Below are positions 44,446 through 54,553 of a stretch of DNA of 64,000 nt, piece by piece (position 1 is the first letter of the stretch; the number at the start of each line of letters is the position of its first letter). Source of the stretch: Channallabes apus (taxonomy: Eukaryota; Chordata; Actinopteri; Siluriformes; Clariidae). The notes under the pieces were generated by a model. It made no database searches. It saw only the letters and a list, made by a program, of their open reading frames with translations, and was not told where the DNA came from. Position numbers and translations under genes: made by a program. Location of the stretch: assembly GCA_030522415.1 (NCBI GenBank), contig CM060113.1:11604065-11668064 (forward strand), written 5' to 3'.

Positions 44446-46063
44446 CAGTGGTGTGAAAAACTATTTGCCCCCCTCCTGATTTCTTATTCTTTTGCATGTT
44501 TGTCACACAAAACGTTTCTGATCATCAAACACATTTAACTATTAGTCAAAGATAACACAAGTAAACACAAAATGCAGTTTTTAAATTAGGGGTTTTATTA
44601 TTTAGGGAGAAAAAAATCCAAACCTACATGGCCCTGTGTGAAAAAGTAATTGCCCCCTGAACCTAATTACTGGTTGGGCCACCCTTAGCAGCAATAACTG
44701 CAATCAAGCGTTTGCGATAACTTGCAACGAGTCTTTTACAGCGCTCTGGAGGAATTTTGGCCCACTCATCTTTGCAGAATTGTTGTAATTCAGCTTTATT
44801 CGAGGGTTTTCTAGCATGAACCGCCTTTTTAAGGTCATGCCACAACATCTCAATAGGATTCAGGTCAGGACTTTGACTAGGCCACTCCAAAGTCTTCATT
44901 TTGTTTTTCTTCAGCCATTCAGAGGTGGATTTGCTGGTGTGTTTTGGGTCATTGTCCTGCTGCAGCACCCAAGATCGCTTCAGCTTGAGTTGACGAACAG
45001 ATGGCCGGACATTCTCCTTCAGGATTTTTTGGTAGACAGTAGAATTCATGGTTCCATCTATCACAGCAAGCCTTCCAGGTCCTGAAGCAGCAAAACAACC
45101 CCAGACCATCACACTACCACCACCATATTTTACTGTTGGTATGATGTTCTTTTTCTGAAATGCTGTGTTACTTTTACGCCAGATGTAACGGGACACGCAC
45201 CTTCCAAAAAGTTCAACTTTTGTCTCGTCGGTCCACAAGGTATTTTCCCAAAAGTCTTGGCAATCATTGAGATGTTTTTTAGCAAAATTGAGACGAGCCT
45301 TAATGTTCTTTTTGCTTAAAAGTGGTTTGCGCCTTGGAAATCTGCCATGCAGGCCGTTTTTGCCCAGTCTCTTTCTTATGGTGGAGTCGTGAACACTGAC
45401 CTTAATTGAGGCAAGTGAGGCCTGCAGTTCTTTAGATGTTGTCCTGGGGTCTTTTGTGGCCTCTCGGATGAGTCGTCTCTGCGCTCTTGGGGTAATTTTG
45501 GTCGGCCGGCCACTCCTGGGAAGGTTCACCACTGTTCCATGTTTTTGCCATTTGTGGATAATGGCTCTCACTGTGGTTCGCTGGAGTCCCAAAGCTTTAG
45601 AAATGGCTTTATAACCTTTACCAGACTGATAGATCTCAATTACTTTTGTTCTCATTTGTTCCTGAATTTCTTTGGATCTTGGCACGATGTCTAGCTTTTG
45701 AGGTGCTTTTGGTCTACTTCTCTGTGTCAGGTAGCTCCTATTTAAGTGATTTCTTGATTGAAACAGGTGTGGCAGTAATCAGGCCTGGGGGTGACTACAG
45801 AAATTGAACTCAGGTGTGATAAACCACAGTTAAGTTATTTTTTAACAAGGGGGGCAATCACTTTTTCACACAGGGACATGTAGATTTGGAGTTTCTTTTC
45901 TCCCTTAATAACGTAAACCTTCATTTAAGAACTGCATTTGTGTTCAATTATGTTATCTTTGACTAATAGTTAACGGTTTTTGATGAGCAGAAACATTTAA
46001 GTGTGACAAACATGCAAAAGAATAAGAAATCAGGAAGGGGGCAAATAGTTTTTCACACCACTG
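44446..46063 (-). mobile_element. Tc1 copy C, full length, 1618 bp, best-preserved
   Basis: Outer ends at 44446 and 46063 are flanked by TA (44444-44445, 46064-46065). Outer and inner repeats are present at both sides. It is inserted in the BEL gag gene. It shares a very high identity with copies B and D, including the UTRs. Confidence 0.95.
44663..45685 (-). CDS. Tc1 transposase, uninterrupted 340-residue frame, ATG changed to GTG
   Basis: DDE/D transposase that binds the TIRs, excises the element and inserts it at TA. The N-terminal paired-like DNA-binding region (residues about 1-115) has helix-turn-helix blocks KAISKALGLQRTTVRAIIHK and DSTIRKRLGKNGLHG, with SGRPTKITPRAQRR between. The catalytic core has D153 (LWTDETKVELF), a Gly-rich box YGGGSVMVWGCF (187-198), D244 (LQQDNDPKHT) and E279 (PDLNPIEMLW). 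The 340-residue length and the D153, D244, E279 positions equal those of Sleeping Beauty. There are no stops or frameshifts. The codon where copies B and D have ATG is GTG here (45683-45685), and the next in-frame ATG is codon 11. A protein from codon 11 would lack only the N-terminal tail. Whether this copy makes protein is unknown. Confidence 0.92.
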   Translation of the reverse strand: MPRSKEIQEQMRTKVIEIYQSGKGYKAISKALGLQRTTVRAIIHKWQKHGTVVNLPRSGRPTKITPRAQRRLIREATKDPRTTSKELQASLASIKVSVHDSTIRKRLGKNGLHGRFPRRKPLLSKKNIKARLNFAKKHLNDCQDFWENTLWTDETKVELFGRCVSRYIWRKSNTAFQKKNIIPTVKYGGGSVMVWGCFAASGPGRLAVIDGTMNSTVYQKILKENVRPSVRQLKLKRSWVLQQDNDPKHTSKSTSEWLKKNKMKTLEWPSQSPDLNPIEMLWHDLKKAVHARKPSNKAELQQFCKDEWAKIPPERCKRLVASYRKRLIAVIAAKGGPTSN

Positions 46064-47103
46064 TAAATGTCATGGCGGGTGTATTTATTGTCTTGGGTAG
46101 ACTCTTCATTTAAAGTACTTTTCAATTTTGGTTCAAAACTTACTGGTACACTTGGATGGGCTGTCTTGAGACGTGATGGCAGTCCGAGGTCTTCTATCGA
46201 CGCGCTGCTCTCGTAAAGTTCGTTGTATTCCAGTTTGGGAGCGCGTGCGCCACTTGGTTCGTTGAAGGTGCTCTCTCTTACCGGCTTTCGGCGGCTGTCG
46301 TATTCAGGTTTGTGGCCCGTCCAAGGCGGGCTGCTCAAGCGTGTGCAGCTCGGGTCGATGACTCCGCTCTTTGATGCAGGCTGTCGTTTTTCACGACCCT
46401 GATAAACCTGTAATTCAGCGTCGACAATTGCGAGCGCAGTTTCTAATTCCAACTTTTCTTCATCAGCCTTTAATTTTGCCTCTTTGTTCTTTAATCATAT
46501 TTTCAGTTGCTCTTCCTCAGCCTTTAATTCTGCTTCCTTCTGTTCTAACGCCCGCCGTTCTGCTAAGGCTGCTACTTTAATCAACAAGGCTGCTCTGTTG
46601 GCTTCCGCTTTCTTTAGTCGGGCTGAGGATGATGTAGAAGTTACAGACCTTTTGGATGCTGCCGTTGTCTGTGACACTCTGTCGCCCGGCGAGACATCTT
46701 CGCGTGTTCGCGACGTCATAGAGTGGCCCTTAGTGTCCTTGATGTCCGCTATCCAGCGACCCACCGTAGCTATGAATTCTGTGCGGCCTTGAGCCTCAGG
46801 TGCGCCGCAAGCGACCTGATCGCGTTTGTGTTCATCTTTATGAGTGTACACAAGCACATCAACGTTACTTCTCATGAAGACCTCTCTCAGCTTCCTGTAT
46901 TTGGGTTTGTACTCAGTTTCAATTATGTCTAACTTACGTGCATAGTTCATAGGTGTCTTTAATGCAGTAGACGTTACATTCAGTCGAATTCGCTTGCCTT
47001 TTCTTGCATCCAGCGCCTCGTTGAGGTTCTTTCTGTTCATCTCGTGGAGCGCCGTTAGGCTCCCCAGCCAAGTGCTGGGAGCGTTGTCCTCGTTGTTCGG
47101 CAT
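46064..47103 (-). pseudogene. BEL/Pao gag, N-terminal part
   Basis: The start ATG is at 47101-47103, 86 bases inside the LTR boundary. The protein opens MPNNEDNAPSTWLGSLTAL, continues with KYRKLREVFMRSNVDVLVYT, and has a charged coiled-coil-like region (LKKAEANRAALLIKVAALAE, then RRALEQKEAELKAEEEQLKI). A TGA at 46495-46497 interrupts the coil, most simply an Arg codon CGA changed to TGA. The same frame then continues (ELETALAIVDAELQVYQGRE) to the Tc1 insertion. Compared with other Pao gags, the N-terminal region looks complete. Only this stop and the Tc1 break gag. Confidence 0.82.
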
Positions 47104-47189
47104 GGTGAAGTTCGACGGCTATTCTCTTTCACTTTCCCTTTCAGTGTTCACTTGTTTTCGTTCAAACAGCGGAAAAGCTTTTGACTTTA

Positions 47190-47518
47190 TGTAGATGCGG
47201 TCATATTATTTCACTAGTTTTGACGCTTAGCTAATGTCAAAGTTTCACTCACATGACAGAAGTCCGATCTCTTTGTCTTTTGTCGTTTATTTGTCAGCAT
47301 CAAAGAATCAACACTTCATACAGTCATCTTGAGTAAATCCACTGTTATTACAGACACCAGTTGCTGCATCTTGCAAATCTCTGAGTTTTACAACAACCTG
47401 TTTGCTGTATCTTGTAGATTACAATCTTGGCTTGGGTATCTAACAACACTCTTGTTGTTTCTTACATTCCCAGCTTATGTTAGCTTACGGTTACAACAAC
47501 CTAGTTGCTGTATTTTAC
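47190..47518 (-). mobile_element. BEL/Pao 5' LTR, truncated
   Basis: It starts at the normal border TGTAGATGCGGTCATATTAT and breaks off at GTTGCTGTATTTTAC, after about 330 of 589 bases. DIRS gag sequence follows directly. The missing half is the part found inverted at 40459-40779. Confidence 0.87.
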
Positions 47519-48150
47519 AGTCCGACCTCGTTGAGACGGATTGCAAAGCACGGCGCACCGCACCCCAATCTTTACAAGAGGGTGACTGGCTCAAAAACAC
47601 TCTCCTTGTGTGTTTCACGCCTCGCAAGAGTCGGACATGGTCGAGACTGAGTGGCCAACAGTCCCGACTCTTGTGCACGACGGGGAAGGAATTTCCCAAA
47701 GGCTTGTTCATATAACTTCGCCTCACGAACCTAGTGGCGACCGAGTTAACGGCATCGCCAAACAGGCTGGAAGGCGAGATGGGGGCATCAAGGAGGAATG
47801 CACGATCCTTATCCTTGATGACCCTGAGATTCAGCCACAAGTGCCTCTCCGCGGAAACCATCGCAGCCATGCATAAAACGGCCGATAGCACAAGCCATCT
47901 GCTTTGTTGCATGAAGAGACAAGTCTGTGGCCAGGCGTAATTCCAGTGCTCAAGTCTCTCAGCAGGTCAGCCTGGTAGGCCTGCAAAATCGCCATGGTGT
48001 GCAATGGAGCACCAACCTGACCTGCTGCCTGGAAAGCTTTTCCATCCAGGGAAGATGACAGTCTACACAACTTGAAAGGAAGTGTTAGCTTTTCAGGGAG
48101 AATGATGTCCCAGGAGAGAGATAGACTGGAATCGTCACTTCTATCTGGGC
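47519..48150 (-). pseudogene. DIRS gag fragment, frameshifted
   Basis: Minus-strand blocks SSLDGKAFQAAGQVGAPLHT and MAILQAYQADLLRDLSTGI (48050-47940) are followed, after a frameshift near 47900, by HLWLNLRVIKDKDRAFLLDA and PISPSSLFGDAVNSVATRF (47840-47730). This order is the conserved core of DIRS gag. The C-terminus and all sequence up to RT are missing at the BEL junction (47518/47519). Confidence 0.78.
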
Positions 48151-48654
48151 GTCATCATATAACCCCGCGCTTCCACATCAACTACATTTAAATAAATAAA
48201 TAATTTTATGGCACGAAAACACGGGATGAATACAGCTTACTCCATGAAAGGGTTAACTCATCATGGAGATTGCTAAAAAAGGGGAGAGAGCATCTCCGCG
48301 GAAGCGAGAGAGGATGTCTATTCTTGCTCATTCACAAGAAGCACCAGGGCGAGCTTCAGAGCAGACAGAGGAATTTCCCGATCCGGCGAGGGCGCGAGAG
48401 ATAGGAGGGAAAATCCGTCTCCCGCACACCAGATTCATGCGTAAGCCCCAGGAATGCGGCTCAAAGCTTCTCTAAGGAATGCGAGCCTCGCGCGAAGCAT
48501 TTAATAGAAACTTTAGAGATCGCCCTCCGATATGGATTATCACACAAGGAGGGACATCTCGTCTAAAACTTTGCCATATCGGTGAGTTAAACACTTTCTT
48601 ATTTTGCTGATTTACACACAGACACACAAACACAACTAGGCTGCCATGAAGACA
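48151..48654 (-). other. DIRS 5' region, no clear protein
   Basis: Sequence between the gag core and the right inverted terminal repeat. It presumably includes the start of gag and the leader, but no frame or motif could be supported. Confidence 0.4.
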
Positions 48655-48838
48655 AATGATCTGAGGAATGTTTCCGGTTTACTCCTATTTATAACCTGCA
48701 GGTGCGTCTCATCAGATGACATCACCTGACCGAGGTTATATAAGCCAAAATTTGGCATGTTTAATACACACATGCTTTGCAACCGGCAACACGAAAAGAT
48801 GTTCCCATAGCGTTTTCACGCAGCCTCATGTGTAGCCT

Positions 48839-48872
48839 TTGAAAGGGAACAGCTGAAAGACAAAGAAGAAGA
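48839..48872 (+). mobile_element. RTE-like LINE 3' fragment, right part
   Basis: GAAAGGGAACAGCTGAAAGA, then CAAAGAAGAAG, continue the fragment cut at 38528. The first ten bases repeat the last ten of the left part. Confidence 0.75.
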
Positions 48873-48954
48873 GATATTTATTGTTTATTCCTCTGAGTAA
48901 ATACATGGTACGACACCATTTGGCTGTTATTTGGGGATATACCTCAGTATTGCC

Positions 48955-49410
48955 ATCTGGATTCTGATATTTTTGCTCCTATTTTAGCAAAAAGTCTTGC
49001 AGAAATGATTAGGTTGAGGTCTGCTCTTTGATTGGACTATTCTAACAAAAATGTAAGTTCTTGCATTTAAACCACTTCAGTATAACTTTGCCAATGTGCT
49101 ATAGGAACCTCTGAACCTCTAGACTAAACCTCTGCCTCAGTCTAAAGCCTCGGACTGGAATAAGTTTCTTCTAGGATGATATCTTTTGGCTTAAACTTCT
49201 TGTCATGAACCCTGATCAGTTTTTTATTCCCTACTGACAAAAATATCCCTCAAAATGATGCAACCACCATGCTTCACTGTGAGAATTGAACATTCTGTAT
49301 ACACAGTGTATTGCAATTCTGCCAAATGTAGCACTCTCTGCCATGGTCAAAATTTTATTTATTTTTTGATTAATCTTCTCTGATCTCTTCTCAGTACATT
49401 TACAAATAGC
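48955..49410 (-). mobile_element. DNA-transposon fossil, probably Tc1-like
   Basis: The block order fits an antisense Tc1-type transposase: TTGAGGTCTGCTCTTTGATT with GGACTATTCTAAC (48012-type PDLNP antisense), then GGAACCTCTG, CCTCGGACTGGAATAAG, then ACCACCATGCTTCACTGTGA (antisense of the Gly-rich box) and CTGCCAAATGTAGCACTCTC. No frame survives and deletions are evident. Identification rests on remembered patterns. Confidence 0.45.
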
Positions 49411-51477
49411 AGCGCTGTGGTTGTTAGTGGTAAAACTTTTCCCATGTAAACTGTGGACTCCATTTGATTTGACAATTAATTATATTTCTGGTTCAGGTTG
49501 TAACACTACTGTCAATACACAGAAATGACGAGGGTGCAGGTAAACGTAAATTTAATAATCATCTTCAAATAGCATCAATTCAAACAGGAACTAGGCTGTG
49601 AACTGTGGATCAAGCTAATGCAGTCTGTTGTATAACTATACAGCATGGCAAGCATCTAAAAGTTTGATTAGAAAAAGTATGCTGAGTTAAAACCATAATG
49701 CTAATTTTCTATATAGCACAACAAGAAAGCACCACATTTCAGATCAGATAGCTAGGGGTTAATGACTGTGCATCCTGTTCACCTATGGGTGTCCCATGCT
49801 GGAATTAACAAATCAATCAAATTTACAAACTTTGGTTTTGCATGCTGTCTTTTGACCATGAGACTTCTTGTTATTTGTCCCATATTCTCTCGAACCACAA
49901 GTTTCCCTCAGGTCATGGCGGCATCTACTGTACTAAACTGTAAGTCACCCTTATCTGTTGTCACACTGCACTTGGATCCACACATTTCCCCAATAATGCC
50001 TCTGATACAACTAACCTTTAAACTAAATGTATTATTCTTTAGCTGTGTGCTTATTGATTTCATTATGAATTGTAAAAACATATTCTTCAGTTAGAAATAC
50101 AGAAATTATGTCTCAACTTTTAACATAGCCTCAGCTGACCATCCGATCTGCACACAACTTGGCACAGGTTTCACATTGGATGCCTTGTCTGATGCAAGCC
50201 TTGGGCTTGGGACTGGCACTGCATTTAGTGGAAATTATTATGGTGCTGTACCTTTAAACTTGTATTTTAATCCATGTGCTTTTTGGTGTAAGTCCTATTT
50301 TATGTGCTTTAAGTACACCAAACATTATTTATCTGAGGGGGGGGGGGGGCGGGGGGGGGATTTGGGGGGTTTAAAGCATGCATAGCCACTCACTTATGCA
50401 GCAGGCAGAAAGCATGAAATTAATGTTTAATATTCACTGGATGATTTCCATGCCTCATGATTACAACAGAAACATTAAGAAGAACATTATACAGAAACAT
50501 AGTAACTACAGATAAAAATTTGATTCCTTTTAAACAACCAGTCCTGCAAAGACAAAACATTTTGTGCCAATGATTGTGCCATATTTTGTTCTTTTTTCAC
50601 ATACACATTCAGTGCTGTTTTGGCTCTTCAAAAAAGATACCCTTGAGGTGTTCATAACACCTGTGCACTGCAGATGTTTGTACTGTAGTTCATGAAGGGA
50701 CTTGCTTAATTGCATAATTCTTTCTTAAAAATAAGTAAAATTAAGAAATTAAGAAATAAGTACGCATTAGTTATTCCATTGAGTATACCATTTATTATTT
50801 ATTTTGTTTTTAGATAAACTATTAATAAATGTGTTTAAGCATCTTAATTCCCAAAATACTAAATATTTATGTCTTATATTACTATAGCATAAATTACTTA
50901 TATTAGCTTCTCATTCAATTATTTATTAGGTTTTCATGTAAAATTTTAGAAGCATATAAAATGTTCTTGGGATATATTATATCTTGCATTTGAATTACAT
51001 TTGAAGAAGGCATTTCAAACCTACTTCACACAGATTTTTATTAAGCAACTTGTTCTTGCAACTATGTGTAAGGTAATTTTTCTCTTTAAGTGTGTTGGAG
51101 TACTGGAAGGTACTGGAATTTAAACATTGAACAAGTGAAGACAAAATAAATAACTTATTAAAACCATTTAAAATATATGTGTGGTGGTATCTTGTGTATA
51201 AAGTCTCAGAGAAAGCATACCGATCAGCTGAAAAAATAACTGTTTAACATTGATTATCAAGTTTATACCAGTGAATTGGTGATAGGATCATGGGCATTCA
51301 AGACTCTCAAGCCTGTGGGTAACAAAAGCCAGCTTGTCTGATCTGATCCCAGTGAAAAGCCAATTCAGCACAGAAATCTTAATGCTGGCTCTGATAGAAA
51401 AGTCATAGAACATCCAGGGCACCACAGCCTGCCCCTTAAGTGGCCCTATAGGCAAAATTATCAAAAATTATTAAAAA
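49411..51477. other. Unique AT-rich sequence; G-rich tract
   Basis: No gene or transposon was recognised. A run of about 30 nearly pure G at 50336-50370 could form G-quadruplex. The rest is AT-rich. Confidence 0.45.
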
Positions 51478-52689
51478 TTAGCAGTTATCAAACCAATAAT
51501 TAAGAAACCTGACCTCGACCCCTGTCAGCTGTCCAATTACAGGTCAATATCAAACCTCCCCTTTATCTCTAAGATTCTGGAAAAGATAGTAGCGGAGCAG
51601 CTATGCTCATATCTACATAGAAATGGCATACATGAACTGTATCAGTCAGGATTTAGGCCTCATCACAGCACAGAAACAGCACTCGTTAAAGTAGTAAATG
51701 ACCTCCTATTGGCCTCTGATCAGGGTTGTGTAACTATGCTTGTATTACTCTGAGTCTGGCGTTCCGCAGGGTTCAGTTTTAGGCCCACTGCTTTTTTCCC
51801 TTTACATGCTTCCTCTGGGCAACATAATCCGTAAGCATGGTATTAGTTTTCATTTCACAGCTATACATCTCAACAAAACGTGATGTGAAAAACCATCTTA
51901 CTAAAGTTGAGCAATGTGTGCAGGACATAAGAAATTGGATGCTAATTAACTTCCATCTGCTTAATCCGGATAAGACAGAAGTTCTAGTCATAGGACCGCA
52001 TACAGCTAGAAGTAAAATCTTAGATCACACCGTAACTTTAGATGGCCTTTCTGTTCCATCAAGTGAAACAGTAAAAGACCTCGGCGTGATTATAGATTCC
52101 AGCCTTTCATTTGAAGCTCATGTAGATAATATCACCAGGATAGCATTCTTTCACCTCAGAAATATTGCCAAGATAAGAAATATATTGTCGCTTAAGGATG
52201 CAGAAAAACTAGTTCATGCTTTTATCACTTCTAGGTTGGACTATTGTAATGCCTTACTGTCTGGTTGTTCTGTTACATAGGTGCATAAACAAGCTTCAGC
52301 TAGTCCAGAATGCAGCAGCGAGAGTCCTCACTAGAACCAGAAGATATGAGCACATCACCCCTATCCTATCTTCACTACATTGGCTCCCTGTGAAATTTCG
52401 CATTGATTTTAAAATGCTACTCTTGACATATAAAGCATTAAATGGTCTCGCGCCGCAGTTTCTGGGGGAACTGCTAGTGTCTTACAATCCGCCACGCCTA
52501 CTTCGGTCAAAGGATGCAGGCTGCTTGTCAGTACCGCGTATTATGAAAACTACAGCTGGGGGCAGAGCTTTTTCTTACAAAGCCCCAAAATTATGGAATA
52601 GTCTTCCAAATAGTGTTCGGGACTCAGACACAGTTTCAGTGTTTAAGTATAGGCTAAAAATCTATTTATTTAGCCAAGCATTTTTATAA
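51478..52689 (+). pseudogene. L2 reverse transcriptase, copy E, catalytic motif deleted
   Basis: It begins in the [11 protein letters not shown] block and continues to [12 protein letters not shown] and CVTMLVLL. A deletion at about 51751 then joins it to [13 protein letters not shown] sequence, removing the [10 protein letters not shown] block with its catalytic Asp. A second deletion of about 19 bases near 51855 removes the YADD/YADN motif. Downstream, [16 protein letters not shown] to [18 protein letters not shown] is intact. Four extra bases near 52276-52280 shift the frame, and the last part ([20 protein letters not shown] to YLFSQAFL) is open to 52689. The protein could not function. 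Confidence 0.88.
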
Positions 52690-53695
52690 ATAGATTTGCC
52701 ATAGGTAAAGAAGCAGATCTGGGGGACTCATGGACGTAGAGTATTATGGTGAACTGGTATGTTTAGATGCTGTCTTCCTCACTCTCATTTGATCACTCAG
52801 GTTTGTTGACGGTGAGGTGATTGTTTGCTTTACATCTCAGGGAGCCCTCATGTTTGTGTTTCCTTCTGGCTCTCCCTTTTAGTTGTGCTGTCATAGTCAG
52901 TCCTGCCGGAGTCCGTGCTTGCACTCTACAGTAAATATACATTCACATTATTCATTAGGTGACTGACCATACCTAACTGCCATCTCTCCTCCTCTTCTCT
53001 TTCTCCCCCTCTTTCTCTTTCCTCTCCCCCTGTCTCCCCCTTTCACTCTTTCTCTCTCTCTCTCTCTCTGTCGAGCTACACATGTCATTCCTGAGCTGCC
53101 AGTGATCCAGACTCCCTCTGCCCTCCGAACCTGTCTAATCCATCCTGGTGCCCTGTTTCTGGTTGGAGGTCTCGTCGCATGTATGCCCCGTGTGTCTCTT
53201 TGGGATGCGTCTGGTGTCTGGGGATGATTCTATCTACTTAGAAGATGGTTCTGGCCTCGACTGGTGTTGTCAGCTGTTTCTCTGAGGACTTGACAATTCG
53301 ATAGTTCAGGACTGGAACTTTCGACAAGTCTATCTGAGTCTCCAATAACTACTGGACTCCATTTTAACCTCAATTAACATCAATTATTATAGCTGAACTG
53401 CCTGCCACCTAACACTGTATAAATGCAGATCATTTCCTGCTATCTGTTTCACCCAAATGAGGATGGGTTCCCTGTTGAGTCTGGTTCCTCTCAAGGTTTC
53501 TTCCTATTACCATCTCAGGGAGTTTTTCCTTGCCACTGTCGCCCTTGGCTTGCTCACCAGGGACTATCTGAACATTTTGTTTCATACACATTCACATTCC
53601 ATACAAACTTAATTCTTTTGATTGTGTAAAGCTGTTTTGAGACAATGTCACTTGTTAAAAGCGCTATACAAATAAAATTGAATTGAATTGAAAAG
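51478..53695 (+). mobile_element. L2-type LINE, 5'-truncated (copy E)
   Basis: It starts at AGCAGTTATCAAACCAATAA (23204 in the other copy) and runs through RT, 3' UTR and tail (ATAAAATTGAATTGAATTG) to 53695. It is highly similar to 23204-26690, but without the SINE-like and Tc1 insertions. This confirms that those are later additions to copy D. Confidence 0.9.
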
Positions 53696-53699
53696 AGCC

Positions 53700-53985
53700 C
53701 AAGACCGCCAACCATGTCTCTAAATTCCTCGAGTCACAATCCAATCAATCACCCACATAATGTGCTGAACATACAGGTCCGACCAACGTCTACTACTTCC
53801 CCACCCAAAAACCCATAGCACCCAAACCATCCACCAATATTCTGGTGCCAAATGCCATAGTACACCTGCAGACGACCAGTGGAGCAAAGCCCCAATGTGC
53901 CATAATTATCCTGGTGGCACAAAGGAAACCTACAAAATATTGGGCACGCTGTTATGGCTGATCTGTAAAATGATTGAATTAAATA
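53700..53985. other. Possible old repeat, unassigned
   Basis: Sequence such as CCACCAATATTCTGGTGCCA and ATTATCCTGGTGGCACAAAG looks like the antisense of a dispersed fish repeat, but I cannot name the family. Confidence 0.25.
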
Positions 53986-54430
53986 TTTACTCAATGTAGT
54001 CAAAAGTATTTTGACTACGAAATAGGACACCCCTCCTATTTATTGCATTAAGGTGTTTTATGTCACACCAGTGCTGAAAATTAATCACATAGTCATGCAA
54101 ACTCTACAGATAAACACAGGTAGTAGAATAAGTTCAACTGGATAGTTGATTCACTTTAAACATGGTACTGTCATATGATTACACCTCTGTCAAGTCAGTT
54201 AAGCTATAATGGCAGCTTGCAAAATGTGTCTTGGTGCAACAACATTCACCCACACAGGAGATGGGAATGCAAACTTACAAAGTGGGATGGCTGACTGCTG
54301 AAATATGTAAAAATCAGGATGAAATCAACATCAGCACATGAACTATGCATCTGGAGCTTCATGAAATGAGTCTCTATGGCAGAGCAGTTGCACACAAGCT
54401 GAAGACTACTATGTGCAATGAGTACTAGTA
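53986..54430 (+). mobile_element. Tc1-like transposon fossil, 5' part
   Basis: The left terminus is similar to CAAAAGTATTTTG..GGACACCCCTCC (about 54001-54040). The transposase leader region follows, and then GAGCTTCATGAAATGAGTCT CTATGGCAGAGCAG (about 54355), the remnant of an ELHGMGxHGRAA block. The 3' half is absent. It is a different family from copies A-D and from the 30-kb element. Confidence 0.5.
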
Positions 54431-54553
54431 TTAGTGTTAGCTGGAGTAGCATACCTCATGTCACTGTTGGAGATTGGGGCAATGGAAATGTATTCTGGAG
54501 TGATATATATCTCTCTCACTAGCTGGCAGTCTAGTCTAGTCTAATTTATAAAC

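Larger units (their letters stand above)
38529..48838 (-). mobile_element. DIRS-like tyrosine-recombinase retrotransposon (copy 1), interrupted
   Basis: Genes lie on the minus strand in the order gag (about 48150-47519), RT (40440-40013), YR (about 39870-38997). Inverted terminal repeats of about 165 bases lie at 38580-38740 and 48655-48826 (for example GTGAAAACG.TATGGGAACAT and its inverse). An internal complementary region at about 38800-38905 equals the two outermost ends joined together, the defining feature of DIRS elements. A BEL/Pao element occupies about 40459-47518 and the DIRS sequence between gag and RT is lost. There is no target duplication, but TGAAAGGGAAC is present at both borders. 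Confidence 0.85.
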
